This document shows positions 32,038 through 40,972 of a stretch of DNA of 64,000 nt, piece by piece. The number at the start of each line of letters is the position of its first letter. Position 1 is the stretch's first letter. The notes below the pieces were generated by a model. That model made no database searches. It was given only the letters and a program-made list of their open reading frames with translations, and had not been told where the DNA came from. Source of the stretch: a bacterium. Its GTDB lineage: Bacteria > Bacillota > Clostridia > Oscillospirales > Oscillospiraceae. Location of the stretch: contig SFVC01000001.1 of assembly GCA_004560375.1 (NCBI GenBank), forward strand, positions 62,001 through 126,000, written 5' to 3'. A program made the position numbers and the translations under genes.

Positions 32038-33306
32038 TCAGCCATCCTCGGCCTCCCCGGCCGCGGGCTCCGGCAGAACCTCCACCCGGATCTCCAGCAC
32101 CCGGTGGTGCTCCGCCCGGGTGACGGTCACGTCTAAATTCTCCCAGACAAAGTGATCTCCCGGCTCGGGCACCCGGCCCAGCTGCTCCAGCACCCAGCCG
32201 GACACGGTGGCGGCGTCGCATTCCCCCGTCACCTGGAACAGGTCGTAGAGATCGTCCAGATCGGCGGAGCAGGCGATGAGGTAGCTGCCGTCGGGCTGCT
32301 TGCGGAATTCCTCCACCACCTCGTCGTGCTCGTCCCAGATCTCGCCCACCAGCTCCTCCACAATGTCCTCCATGGTGAGGATGCCCTCGGTGCCGCCGTA
32401 CTCGTCCACCACCACCGCCATCTGGGTCTTGGTGCGCTGGAACTGGCGCATCAGGTCGTCGATCTTGGTGCCGGAGGTGATGTGGAGCACCGGGCGCACC
32501 AGGGGCTCCAGCTGGGTACGGCCGTGGAACCGGGCGGAGAACAGATCCTTCTGGTGGAGCACCCCCACCACGTCGTCGATGCTCTCGTGGTAGACGGGCA
32601 GGCGGGAGTAGCCCTCGGCGGCGAACACCGACGCCACCTCCTCCAGGGTGGAGGTATCCTCCACCGCCACCACGTCCACCCGGGGGGTGAGGATGTCCCC
32701 GGCCTCCAGGTTGTCGAAGCGGATGGCGGAGCGGATGAGCTGGCTCTCCTCCTTGTCCAGGCCGCCCTGATCCTCCGCCTCCACCACCATGGTGACCAGC
32801 TCCTCGTCGGTGATGCCCTCCTCCTGCTCCTTGTGGAACAGCAGGGTGAGCAGCTTCTTCCACAGGCCGAACAGGAAGTTCAGCGGGGTGAGCAGCGCCA
32901 TGAACAGCCGCAGCAGCGGCGCGGAGAACATGGCGAAGGCCTCCGGAGACTCCTTGGCCAGGCTCTTGGGGGAGATCTCGCCGAAGATCAGCACCACCAC
33001 CGTCAGCACAATGGTGGACACCGCCGGGCCGTTTGTCTGCCCGATGAGCTTGATGAACAGCAGGGTGGACAGGGTGGCGGCCACGTTGTTGACGATGTTG
33101 TTGCCGATGAGGATGGTGGACAGCAGCTTGTCGTAGTCCTCCGCCAGGGCCAGGGTCTTTTCCGCCTTCTTGTCGCCGTTGTCGGCGCGGCTTTTCAGGC
33201 GGATCCGGTTGAGGGAGGTAAACGCCGTCTCGGTGGCGGAGAAATACCCCGACATCACCACCATCAGCAGCAGTACGGCCAGCAGCAGCATACTATCTGG
33301 GTCCAT
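32038..33306 (-). CDS. CNNM/CorC-family transporter (hemolysin family protein)
   Basis: The 422-residue membrane protein has an N-terminal DUF21 domain with about four helices (SGYFSATETAFTSLN, IFGEISPKSLA), two CBS domains in the middle (about 205-325: ILTPRVDVVAVED, QMAVVVDEYGGTEGILT) and a C-terminal CorC/HlyC domain from about 340. Such proteins are linked to Mg2+ or other cation export. Length is typical. It is transcribed alone between two terminators. Confidence 0.9.
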   Translation of the reverse strand: MDPDSMLLLAVLLLMVVMSGYFSATETAFTSLNRIRLKSRADNGDKKAEKTLALAEDYDKLLSTILIGNNIVNNVAATLSTLLFIKLIGQTNGPAVSTIVLTVVVLIFGEISPKSLAKESPEAFAMFSAPLLRLFMALLTPLNFLFGLWKKLLTLLFHKEQEEGITDEELVTMVVEAEDQGGLDKEESQLIRSAIRFDNLEAGDILTPRVDVVAVEDTSTLEEVASVFAAEGYSRLPVYHESIDDVVGVLHQKDLFSARFHGRTQLEPLVRPVLHITSGTKIDDLMRQFQRTKTQMAVVVDEYGGTEGILTMEDIVEELVGEIWDEHDEVVEEFRKQPDGSYLIACSADLDDLYDLFQVTGECDAATVSGWVLEQLGRVPEPGDHFVWENLDVTVTRAEHHRVLEIRVEVLPEPAAGEAEDG

Positions 33307-33463
33307 GTGGACAGATCAACTCCTATTTACTCTATATTAAGTAAAAATTTACCCCCGCCCATGGGGAGGTATTGCAAAGATTTATACCACACTTCCGGCC
33401 AAAAAGCAAGGGGGCAGGGGGGCTGTCGGGAAAAATTTGTCTGAAACACGCCTCCGGCCAGCC

Positions 33464-33492
33464 TTGACGGCCCCTCAGCCCGGCGGTATAAT
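33464..33492 (+). promoter_or_regulatory. Sigma-A promoter of the PepSY gene
   Basis: TTGACG (33464-33469) is 17 bases from TATAAT (33487-33492). It lies in the 267-base gap between the divergent CNNM and PepSY genes; the rest of that gap is AT-rich near 33340-33390 and shows nothing else. Confidence 0.85.
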
Positions 33493-33573
33493 GGGGGCGG
33501 CTATCCGTTGGGAGGAGCCCCGCGCCCGCGGCCGGAGGGCTGGGGCCCAGGCGGAGGAAAGGAGGGCCTTGTG

Positions 33574-34557
33574 ATGTCCAAGCTCAAAGAACTGTTCTCC
33601 ACCCCCAGGCGGGCGGCGCTGGCCGTGGCCTGCCTTGGCGTGATCCTGGTGACCATCGGCATCTGCGCGGTGATAATCGTCTCCGCAACCGGGGGGCCGG
33701 AGCCCGCCTCCGCCATCGGCGGGGAGGCGGCCCAGAACTACGCCTTTGCCGACGCCGGGGTGGATCCCGCCTCCGCCCAGGTGCTCCAGGTGAAGTACCA
33801 GCGATTCCAGGGGGAATTTGTGTACGAGGTGGAGTTCCTGGCGGGGGAGACGGAGTATGAATACAAGATCAACGCCACCGACGGCTCGGTGGTGAAGAAG
33901 GAGCAGAAAACGGTGAAGGGGCCGGGGAACAGCGTCCCGGCGGCGGGGACGATCACCCTGGAGCAGGCCCGGGACATTGCCCTGGCGGACGCGGGGGTGA
34001 CCAGGGAGCAGGCCGTCTTTGCCGAGGCGGAGCAGGACACAGAGGGGGGGATCCCCATCTATGAGTTCAAGTTCTACGGCGGCAATGTGGAATATGAGTA
34101 TGAGATCAACGGCCAGACCGGGTCGGTCTACAGCAAAAAGACCACCACCTATGTGGGCCAGGGCGGGGGGGAGACGCCGCCCCCCGGCCAGACCGGGGCG
34201 CCGGCCACCCAGCAGCCCACCCGGCCTCCGGCCACGGCAGAGCCCACGCCGATCCCCACCCAACCCCCCGCCACCCAGGCGCCCCGGCCCACCCAGCCCT
34301 CCGGGATGTATATCGGCGCGGACGCGGCGAAAAACGCGGCGCTGGCCGATGCGGGCGTGTCCGCCGGAGACGCCCGGTTCACCAAAGTGCGGATGGACTA
34401 TGAGGACGGCGTGCCGGTGTACGAGCTGGAGTTCTACACCGCCACCCACGAATATGAGTACGAGATCCATGCCCAGACCGGGGCGGTGTTCAGCAGGCAC
34501 GTGGAGACCCACCACAACTCCGGAGGCCACCACGGAGGGACGGCCGGCCAGAGTTGA
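33574..34557 (+). CDS. Membrane-anchored protein with three PepSY domains
   Basis: The 327-residue protein has one membrane helix (about 16-38) and three PepSY units, each with an ALADAG-type helix followed by a YE(V/F/L)EF strand and EYEYxI. They lie at about 47-110, 127-190 and 260-315, the last separated by a Pro/Thr/Gln linker (PPPGQTGAPATQQPTRPP). PepSY domains are thought to inhibit proteases or act in the cell envelope. The end is His-rich (HVETHHNSGGHHGG). ATG at 33574 has AAGGAGG at 33559; a GTG one codon earlier is possible. Confidence 0.82.
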   Translation: MSKLKELFSTPRRAALAVACLGVILVTIGICAVIIVSATGGPEPASAIGGEAAQNYAFADAGVDPASAQVLQVKYQRFQGEFVYEVEFLAGETEYEYKINATDGSVVKKEQKTVKGPGNSVPAAGTITLEQARDIALADAGVTREQAVFAEAEQDTEGGIPIYEFKFYGGNVEYEYEINGQTGSVYSKKTTTYVGQGGGETPPPGQTGAPATQQPTRPPATAEPTPIPTQPPATQAPRPTQPSGMYIGADAAKNAALADAGVSAGDARFTKVRMDYEDGVPVYELEFYTATHEYEYEIHAQTGAVFSRHVETHHNSGGHHGGTAGQS

Positions 34558-34566
34558 AAAGGGTAT

Positions 34567-34605
34567 AAAAGGGGAGGCATGGCCGCCGGCCATGCCTCCC
34601 CTTTT
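34567..34605. terminator. Bidirectional terminator between PepSY and flavodiiron genes
   Basis: A perfect 17-bp stem (34567-34583 with 34589-34605) with A and T runs at its feet lies between convergent genes. Confidence 0.85.
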
Positions 34606-34624
34606 TGCTTGTTTGGGGGTGGGA

Positions 34625-35842
34625 TTACTTCTTGCCCATGGACTCGATGATGGCGTCGGCCAGGGCGTCCAGCTCCAGCTCCTTGTCGGGGTGGAGGGCG
34701 GAGGCCAGGGAGAGCCGATCGTTGAGCACGGTCATGTTCTTCATCTCGTCCTCCAGGAACTTCTGCATCAGGTCGCCGGACTTGACGGCCCAGGAGCCGT
34801 TCTCGATGATGGCGCAGGTGCGGTTCTGGAAGTTGAGGGCCTTCAGGTGCATCAGGAAGTCGTGCATCACCGGGTAGATCCCCAGGTTGTAGGTGACGGA
34901 GGCGAACACCAGATGGCTCAGGCGGAAGGACTCGCTGACCAGCTGGGACACATGGGTGTTGGACACGTCGTACACCCACACGTTGGTGCAGCCCTTCTCG
35001 CACAGCTTGGAGGCCAGAGCCTGGGCGGCGGACTCGGTGTTGCCGTACATGGAGGCGTAGGCGATGAGCACGCCCTCCTCCTCGGGCTCGTACTTGCTCC
35101 ACTTGTCGTACTTGTCCACGAAGTACATCAGATCCTTACGCCACACGGGCCCGTGCAGCGGGCAGATGAACTTGATCTTGTCCAGGATGCCGCCGGCCTT
35201 CTTCAGCAGGAGCTGGACGTGGGGGCCGTACTTGCCCACGATGTTGGTGAGGTAGCGGCGGGCGTCGTCGATCCAGTCCCGGTCGAAGTCCACCTCGTCG
35301 GCGAACAGCTTGCCGTCCAGGGCGCCGAAGGTGCCGAAGGCGTCGGCCGCGAACAGCGCGCCGTTGGTGAGGTCGAAGGTGACCATGGCCTCGGGCCAGT
35401 GCACCATGGGAGCCTCCACGAAGGTGACGGTGTGATCGCCGAAGGAGAAGGTGTCACCCTCCTTGACCTGGATCAACTCGTGGCCGTCGATGTGGAAGCC
35501 GAACTGACGCATGAGCATGAACGCCTTCTCGGTGGAGATGACCTTCACGTTGGGCCAGCGGATGAGGATCTCCTCAATGGAGGCGCCGTGATCGGGCTCC
35601 ATGTGGTTGATCAGCAGGTAGTCCAGGGGACGGCCCTTCAGCAGGTAGTCCAGGTTCTCCAGCAGCTGGCGGCAGGCGGACCAATCCACGGTGTCGAACA
35701 GGACGGTGGACTTGTCCAGCAGCAGGTAGGCGTTGTAGCTCACGCCGCGGGGAATGGGATGAATATTCTCAAACAGGTGCAGGCGGTGATCGTTGGCGCC
35801 CACCCAATACAGGTTATCGGTGACACTGCGAACGCAGTACAT
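34625..35842 (-). CDS. FprA-type flavodiiron protein
   Basis: The 405-residue cytosolic protein has an N-terminal metallo-beta-lactamase-like diiron domain (NHMEPDHGAS, VHWPEAMVTFD, PLHGPVW) and a C-terminal flavodoxin domain (AYASMYGNTESAA) for FMN. Such proteins reduce O2 to water or NO to N2O using electrons from rubredoxin. It lies 40 bases after a gene whose product ends in a rubredoxin domain, so that protein is the obvious electron donor. Useful to an anaerobe under oxygen or NO stress. Confidence 0.94.
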   Translation of the reverse strand: MYCVRSVTDNLYWVGANDHRLHLFENIHPIPRGVSYNAYLLLDKSTVLFDTVDWSACRQLLENLDYLLKGRPLDYLLINHMEPDHGASIEEILIRWPNVKVISTEKAFMLMRQFGFHIDGHELIQVKEGDTFSFGDHTVTFVEAPMVHWPEAMVTFDLTNGALFAADAFGTFGALDGKLFADEVDFDRDWIDDARRYLTNIVGKYGPHVQLLLKKAGGILDKIKFICPLHGPVWRKDLMYFVDKYDKWSKYEPEEEGVLIAYASMYGNTESAAQALASKLCEKGCTNVWVYDVSNTHVSQLVSESFRLSHLVFASVTYNLGIYPVMHDFLMHLKALNFQNRTCAIIENGSWAVKSGDLMQKFLEDEMKNMTVLNDRLSLASALHPDKELELDALADAIIESMGKK

Positions 35843-35882
35843 AGATTTTCCTCCTTTTAATTAAGATGCTGTGGCGGGACAC

Positions 35883-37796
35883 TTACGCCTCGATGAACAT
35901 TTCCTTGGCTTCCGCGCACTCCGGGCAGACCCAGCCCTCGGGCAGATCCTTGAACAGGGTGCCGGGGGCCACTTCAGCGTCGGGATCGCCCAGCTCGGGC
36001 ACGTACTCGTATCCGCAGCCGCCACAGACATAGCGCGGGCCGATGGGCTCGGGCTTGGGGGGCTGGGGCCGCTTCATCTTCACCATGGGAGGGGCGGGCT
36101 GCTTCTCCTCCAGACCCAGGGCCTGGGCCAGCAGGGGCAGGATCTCCTTCACGTCGCCCACGATGCCGTAGTCGCAGTTCTTGAAGATGGGGGCGTTGGA
36201 GCTCTTGTTGATGGCCACGATGGTGGAGGCGTCCTTAATGCCCTTCAGGTGCTGGACGGCGCCGGAGATGCCGCAGGCGATGTACAGGTTCCCCTTGAAC
36301 TTCTGGCCGGACATACCCACATAGCGGTTCAGCGGCACGTACTTGTGGGTCTCCGCCACGGGACGGCTGGAGCCGATGGCCGCGCCGGCCGCCTTGGCCA
36401 GGTTCTCGATCAGCTTCATGTTCTCCTTGGCGCCGATGCCCTGACCGGCGGAAACCACCCGCTCCGCCTGAGCGATGGGAGTGTCGATGGGGATACCCAC
36501 GGAGAAGTCGTAGCCGTCCTTCTTCAGGGCCGCCACCAGAGCCTCGACCCGCTCCTTGGCGTCGCCCTCCTTGAGGATCAGGCCCTTACGCACGCCGGTG
36601 ATGGGGGCGGGCTTCTTGGCCACGCTGGAGGAGCCGCCGCCGGCGCCCTTGGGAGGCTTGCCCATGATGGCGGCGGAGATGACCACCCGCTGAACCTCGT
36701 TGGTGCCCTCGTAGATGGTGGTGATCTTGGCGTCGCGGTACATCCGCTCCACGTCCATGCCCTTCAGGTAGCCGGTGCCGCCGAAGATCTGGAGGGCGTC
36801 GTTGGTGACCTCCAGGGCGATGTCGGAGGCGTACATCTTAGCCATGGCGGACTCGGTGCCGTAGGGGACGTGATGTTCCTTCATGTCGGCGGCGGAGTAA
36901 ACCAGCAGCCGGGCGCAGCGGAGCTTGGTGGCCATGTCGGCCAGCTTGAAGCCGATGGCCTGGTTGAAGCCGATGGGCTTGCCGAACTGGATACGCTCCT
37001 TGGCGTACTCCACGGCGGCCTCATAGGCCCCCTGAGCGATGCCCAGAGCCTGGGAGGCGATGCCGATACGGCCGCCGTCCAGAGTGGCCATGGCGATCTT
37101 GAAGCCCTGGCCCTCCTTGCCCAGCAGGTTCTCCTTGGGCACCTTCACGTCGTCGAAGTTGAGCTGGCAGGTCTCGGAGGAGCGGATGCCCATCTTGTCG
37201 TAGTGGGGCTCGAAGGTGAAGCCCTTCCAGCCCTTCTCCACGATGAAGGCGGAGATGCCGCGGGTGCCGATGTCCGGAGTGGTGACGGCGAAGACCACAT
37301 AGGTGTCCGCCACGCCGCCGTTGGTGATGAAGATCTTCTGGCCGTTGAGCAGATAGTAGTCGCCCTTGTCGATGGCGGTGGTTTCGGTGCCGCCCGCGTC
37401 GGAGCCGGCGTTGGGCTCGGTGAGGCCGAAAGCGCCGATCTTCTCGCCCTTGGCCAGGGGAACCAGGTACTTTTTCTTCTGGGCCTCGTTGCCGAAGGCG
37501 AAGATGGGCCAGGTGCCCAGGGATACGTGGGCGGAGAGGATGACGCCCGTGCCGCCGTCCACCCGGGACAGCTCCTCCACGGCGATGGCGTAGCTCATGG
37601 CGTCGAGCCCGGCGCCGCCGTACTCCTTGGGATAGGGGATGCCCATCAGCCCCATCTGGGCCAGCTTCTTGATGGCCTCGGTGGGGAAGCGGCTCTCCTG
37701 ATCCATGAGAATTGCGTTGGGCTTCACCTCTGTCTCCGCGAAGGCGCGGATTTTGGCGCGCAGCTCCTCATGGGCCTGCGTGGTCTGGAACAACAT
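35883..37796 (-). CDS. Acyl-CoA dehydrogenase - EtfA FAD domain - rubredoxin fusion
   Basis: The 637-residue protein has three parts. Residues 1 to about 380 are a short-chain acyl-CoA dehydrogenase with the catalytic Glu in IYEGTNEVQRVVIS and FGLTEPNAGSDAGG. Residues about 410-555 are the FAD-binding C-terminal domain of EtfA (SAGQGIG, GSSRPVAE, YIACGISGAVQHLKG); the EtfA domain that contacts EtfB is missing. Residues about 585-637 are rubredoxin (CGGCGYEY and GWVCPEC). Linkers are Gly/Ser and Pro/Lys-rich. A flavodiiron protein follows. Electrons could flow from acyl-CoA through two flavins to rubredoxin. Confidence 0.92.
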   Translation of the reverse strand: MLFQTTQAHEELRAKIRAFAETEVKPNAILMDQESRFPTEAIKKLAQMGLMGIPYPKEYGGAGLDAMSYAIAVEELSRVDGGTGVILSAHVSLGTWPIFAFGNEAQKKKYLVPLAKGEKIGAFGLTEPNAGSDAGGTETTAIDKGDYYLLNGQKIFITNGGVADTYVVFAVTTPDIGTRGISAFIVEKGWKGFTFEPHYDKMGIRSSETCQLNFDDVKVPKENLLGKEGQGFKIAMATLDGGRIGIASQALGIAQGAYEAAVEYAKERIQFGKPIGFNQAIGFKLADMATKLRCARLLVYSAADMKEHHVPYGTESAMAKMYASDIALEVTNDALQIFGGTGYLKGMDVERMYRDAKITTIYEGTNEVQRVVISAAIMGKPPKGAGGGSSSVAKKPAPITGVRKGLILKEGDAKERVEALVAALKKDGYDFSVGIPIDTPIAQAERVVSAGQGIGAKENMKLIENLAKAAGAAIGSSRPVAETHKYVPLNRYVGMSGQKFKGNLYIACGISGAVQHLKGIKDASTIVAINKSSNAPIFKNCDYGIVGDVKEILPLLAQALGLEEKQPAPPMVKMKRPQPPKPEPIGPRYVCGGCGYEYVPELGDPDAEVAPGTLFKDLPEGWVCPECAEAKEMFIEA

Positions 37797-37856
37797 ACGG
37801 AAACCTCCTTTGAGTGATGTGGGATCTGGTACATGCTACAAATCCTGCTGTTTAAA

Positions 37857-37885
37857 AAACTATCACGTTTGGAGGGACTTGTCAA
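37857..37885 (-). promoter_or_regulatory. Promoter of the dehydrogenase-flavodiiron operon
   Basis: Reverse-strand TTGACA (37880-37885) is 17 bases from TAGTTT (37857-37862). The -35 is perfect and the -10 is weak, which may mean a regulated promoter. Confidence 0.65.
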
Positions 37886-37944
37886 TCAAAATCTTATACA
37901 ATTTGCATAAATATTGTGGGGCGGTTTGGGGTGGGCCGCAAGAT

Positions 37945-37976
37945 GAGCGCCCGCCGGGAAAAACCGGCGGGCGCTC
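37945..37976. terminator. Hairpin after the BlaR1-like gene
   Basis: A perfect 13-bp stem (37945-37957 with 37964-37976) with GAAAAA loop lies 12 bases past the BlaR1 stop on the reverse strand. T runs are short on both sides. Confidence 0.6.
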
Positions 37977-37988
37977 GTTTGGGCCGGG

Positions 37989-40283
37989 TTACCAGCCGGT
38001 GCCTACCTCCCGGCACGTCCAGCCCTCGTCGGTGCGCCAGAGGAAGCCGCGGCGGCTATAGGTCATGGCCCCCTCCGGGGCGTCGCCGCCCTCGTAGTCG
38101 CTGGTGTTGCCGGCCATCATGGATTCCCGGGCCATCTGGTTTTCCGGGACAAACACGAGCTCATAGCTGAAGCCGAACCAGAGCTTGCCGAAGTCCTCTA
38201 CGGCAAAGGAGAAATTGCGGCTTTCCACCAGGGATTTCAGCTCCTCCAGCGTCAGGCCCTGGGGCAGATCCACCTGCACGCTGTCCACCCGGAGGAAGGT
38301 ACAGGAAAAATGCCCGCCGGGGGCAGCCTTGGTCAGGGCGCTCTCATAATTCAGTGCCCACTCCCTGGCGATGTCCTCGTGGCTCTGGCCCCGGTCGGGG
38401 ACAGTGGTAACGCGATGGGCCGCTAACTCCACCCTGTCAAACCAGTCCCGCAAAACTTGGTACGGATTTGGGTTCAAGATGGAAGTGCCAAAGGGGGCGT
38501 TGTCCCCGCCCACGGGCAGTTCTTTGGCCTCATAGTACTCCATCCGGTTGTCCGGGGTGCGGATGGCCACGATGTTGGAGCCGCTCCACGCCCAGATACA
38601 GCGCAAGCTGCCGTCCGGCTGGATAATCAATTCCTCCCCTGTATTCCAGTTGTCGGGCAGGGTGGTCAGCATTTTCCACCTGAAGCCATCGGCAAAAAGG
38701 CGAACGTGCCCGCCCCAGTACTCGTTGAGAGGGGTGTCCAGCCGGTAGGAGTATGGCAGGGCGCTCCCTCCCGCCGCCGGTGGAATGGTGAGCATGAAGC
38801 TCGTGCCCGGCGCGGCGGCGATCTCGTTCATGACCGCCTGGATGGCCTGCTGCGGAGGAGCCGTCTGATCCGGCGTGTAGGGCTCCACGCCCTCGGTTTC
38901 CAGCAGCGTTTTCTCCACAAAGGCCCGCACGTCCCGGTGGATGTCCCAGAACTCATAGCCGCTGGGGTACAGCTCCTCACGCCAGCGGCGGACGGCGTAG
39001 TAACGGGTATCGCTTTGGGCCGCCATCTCCCACAGGCAGTCCTCGCCACCGGCGGGCCATCCCCGGAAGCCCTCCTTCTGGAAGGAGCATACCGACAGGA
39101 TGTCGGCGAACCGCTCGTCCTCCCAGTCGGCGGGTACGGTCAGACGGTAGGTGGCCAGGGCCCCGGACTCCGTGTCCTGGGTGCTGACCTTCGCGCCCAG
39201 CTCCTCCGGGAGGTCGTTCAGCCGGGACGGCAGATCAAGAAGCTGGGGCTCCCGCTGGGCGTCCAGGGGCGTCTCCGGCGCGCCGGAGAAGGTGCATCCC
39301 ACGGCGCAGCCCACAAGCAGCGCCGCCGCCAGCGCCAGGGCGATCACGGTCTTGGGCCTGCGGGCGATAAGGCGCACCCGCTCCCGCACCCGGCGCTTGC
39401 CGCCGGTCATGGTGGTGGCGGTCTGGAGCAGGGAGGTGCGGCCCGCCGCGATCATGCCCACCAGCGTCCGGCCATAGGGGATGCGCTCCGCCTCGCCCAG
39501 AGCGCGGATGGCCCCCTCGTCGCAGGCCAGCTCGCAGTCCCGCCTTGACAGCGCCGCCGCCCACCACACCAGCGGGTCGAACCAGTACAGGCACAGGCAG
39601 GCGCACCGCATCAGCGCCCACCAGGGATCCCTGTGGCGGTAGTGGGTGAGCTCGTGGGCCAGCACATGGCGCAGGCGATCCGGGCCGTCCAGGGCGGCGG
39701 GAGTGACGTAGATCCTGGGCCGGAGAGCCCCGCACAGGCAGGGAGAGGGCAGGGCGTCGGTCACATACACCGGCAGGGGGCAGTCCGCCTCGATCCGCCG
39801 GGCGTCCCGGAGTTGCCGCCGGAGCTTCCAGTTGACCGCCGCGAACCACAGGGCCATGAGGGCCGCGCCCCCCAGCCAGACCGGGCGGGCGTACTTGGCC
39901 GCCAGCTCCGCCAGGGTGGGGCCGCGCATCAGCGCCCGGGCCTGGGTGTCGATGGCCATGAGGTCGCTGGGGGTGAGCTGGGCCTCGGGCACGCCCTGCC
40001 TGCGGTACTCCTCCACCACCTGGGCCCGGGCGCTGTCATAGGATTGGGCCGGGATAGAGGTCTGGCCGATGGTTTCCACGATCTCCGCGCCCCGATCCGC
40101 CCGCTCCAGCAGGGCCAGGGCGCTGTAGGCGCTGGTGAACAGGCTTCCCGGCAGGAGCAGCCGCAGGGCCGCCGCCAGCCACAGGGCGTACTGGATCCGG
40201 GGGTCGATCCGCCCCCGGAGCAGGGGACGCAGGGCCGCGATGAGCAGGATCAGGATGGACGAGGTGATCAGGATTGCTTTCAT
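37989..40283 (-). CDS. BlaR1-family M56 metalloprotease sensor with non-PBP outer domain
   Basis: The 764-residue protein has membrane helices in the first 40 and around 135-150, the zinc motif HELTHYRHRD (about residue 210), CDEGAIRALGE, and a last helix near 305-325 (VIALALAAALLVGCAVGC). The region from about 330 to the end is large and outside the membrane. No SxxK/KTG penicillin-binding signature is apparent in it, so the ligand is probably not a beta-lactam. The start overlaps the BlaI stop by 4 bases; BlaR1 proteases relieve BlaI repression. Confidence 0.85.
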   Translation of the reverse strand: MKAILITSSILILLIAALRPLLRGRIDPRIQYALWLAAALRLLLPGSLFTSAYSALALLERADRGAEIVETIGQTSIPAQSYDSARAQVVEEYRRQGVPEAQLTPSDLMAIDTQARALMRGPTLAELAAKYARPVWLGGAALMALWFAAVNWKLRRQLRDARRIEADCPLPVYVTDALPSPCLCGALRPRIYVTPAALDGPDRLRHVLAHELTHYRHRDPWWALMRCACLCLYWFDPLVWWAAALSRRDCELACDEGAIRALGEAERIPYGRTLVGMIAAGRTSLLQTATTMTGGKRRVRERVRLIARRPKTVIALALAAALLVGCAVGCTFSGAPETPLDAQREPQLLDLPSRLNDLPEELGAKVSTQDTESGALATYRLTVPADWEDERFADILSVCSFQKEGFRGWPAGGEDCLWEMAAQSDTRYYAVRRWREELYPSGYEFWDIHRDVRAFVEKTLLETEGVEPYTPDQTAPPQQAIQAVMNEIAAAPGTSFMLTIPPAAGGSALPYSYRLDTPLNEYWGGHVRLFADGFRWKMLTTLPDNWNTGEELIIQPDGSLRCIWAWSGSNIVAIRTPDNRMEYYEAKELPVGGDNAPFGTSILNPNPYQVLRDWFDRVELAAHRVTTVPDRGQSHEDIAREWALNYESALTKAAPGGHFSCTFLRVDSVQVDLPQGLTLEELKSLVESRNFSFAVEDFGKLWFGFSYELVFVPENQMARESMMAGNTSDYEGGDAPEGAMTYSRRGFLWRTDEGWTCREVGTGW

Positions 40284-40666
40284 TGGAGTCCACCCTCCTC
40301 CGCTCTGTCCAGAATGCTGTACAGCTCCTCAATGTCCGCCTGGGAGAGGGAGCTGCGCTCCACCAGCGAGCTGACCAGCAGGCCCACGCTGCCGTGGAAG
40401 GCCCGCTCCAGCAGGGAGTCGGTCTCCGCCGCCGCCGCGTCCTCCCGGGCCAGCAGGGGTCGGAACACCTTGGCGCGGCCCGCCGTCTCATAGCCGATCA
40501 GTCCCTTTTCCTCCATTCGCCGCACCATAGTGGTGACGGTGCTCTTGGCCCAGCCCGCGCTGTCTTTCAGGGTGCGTACCAGCTCCATCAGGGTTTTCGG
40601 CCCCATCCACAGGCACTCCATCACCCGCCATTCGCCGGGGGTGAGGAGGTCGCGCTTCTCATCCAT
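40280..40666 (-). CDS. BlaI/MecI-family repressor
   Basis: The 128-residue winged-helix protein shows LTPGEWRVMECLW, GWAKSTVTTMVRRMEEKGLI and YETAGRAKVFRPLL, the usual BlaI pattern, followed by a dimerisation helix. ATG at 40666 gives the normal BlaI length; a 13-residue upstream extension is not needed. It should bind the TACA/TGTA dyads at 40713-40759 and repress its own operon until cleaved after BlaR1 signalling. Confidence 0.9.
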   Translation of the reverse strand: MDEKRDLLTPGEWRVMECLWMGPKTLMELVRTLKDSAGWAKSTVTTMVRRMEEKGLIGYETAGRAKVFRPLLAREDAAAAETDSLLERAFHGSVGLLVSSLVERSSLSQADIEELYSILDRAEEGGLQ

Positions 40667-40712
40667 GCTTAATACCTCGCTTTCCGCGGAGGTCGTCCGC
40701 CGCAATTTGGCC

Positions 40713-40761
40713 TACAGCTGTAACCCAATCGTAGGATAACACGTTGGGCTACATTTGTCAA
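40713..40761 (-). promoter_or_regulatory. blaI-blaR1 promoter with two BlaI operators
   Basis: Reverse-strand TTGACA (40756-40761) is 17 bases from TATCCT (40733-40738). TACAGCTGTA (40713-40722) is a perfect TACA/TGTA dyad just past the start site, and TACATTTGTC (40750-40759) is a second, imperfect one over the -35. Both fit known BlaI/MecI operators. Confidence 0.8.
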
Positions 40762-40867
40762 CCATTATTTTCAGAAGACGCAGTTCCCTTCCACAGGCCG
40801 GCTTTTCCGCCCCCGGGGCAAAACTGGGCCTTTTCGCAAAAAACCACTATCTTTTTTCCAAAAAGTT

Positions 40868-40876
40868 TGGTATACT
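40868..40876 (+). promoter_or_regulatory. Extended -10 promoter of der-plsY-gpsA
   Basis: TGGTATACT is a near-consensus extended -10; the -35 region is only T-rich. Transcription would start about 90 bases before der. Confidence 0.6.
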
Positions 40877-40972
40877 ACCCTTATATGCCCGGCGATACCC
40901 CAGGAAAGCGGGGCCGCAGGGGAAAACAGGGTTTTGGGCCGGGATGTTCCGGCCCGGCAAGGAGGGATCGTC

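Noticed and set aside
37989..40666. Beta-lactam resistance locus
   Set aside because: No beta-lactamase or PBP2a gene is present and the BlaR1 outer domain lacks penicillin-binding motifs.
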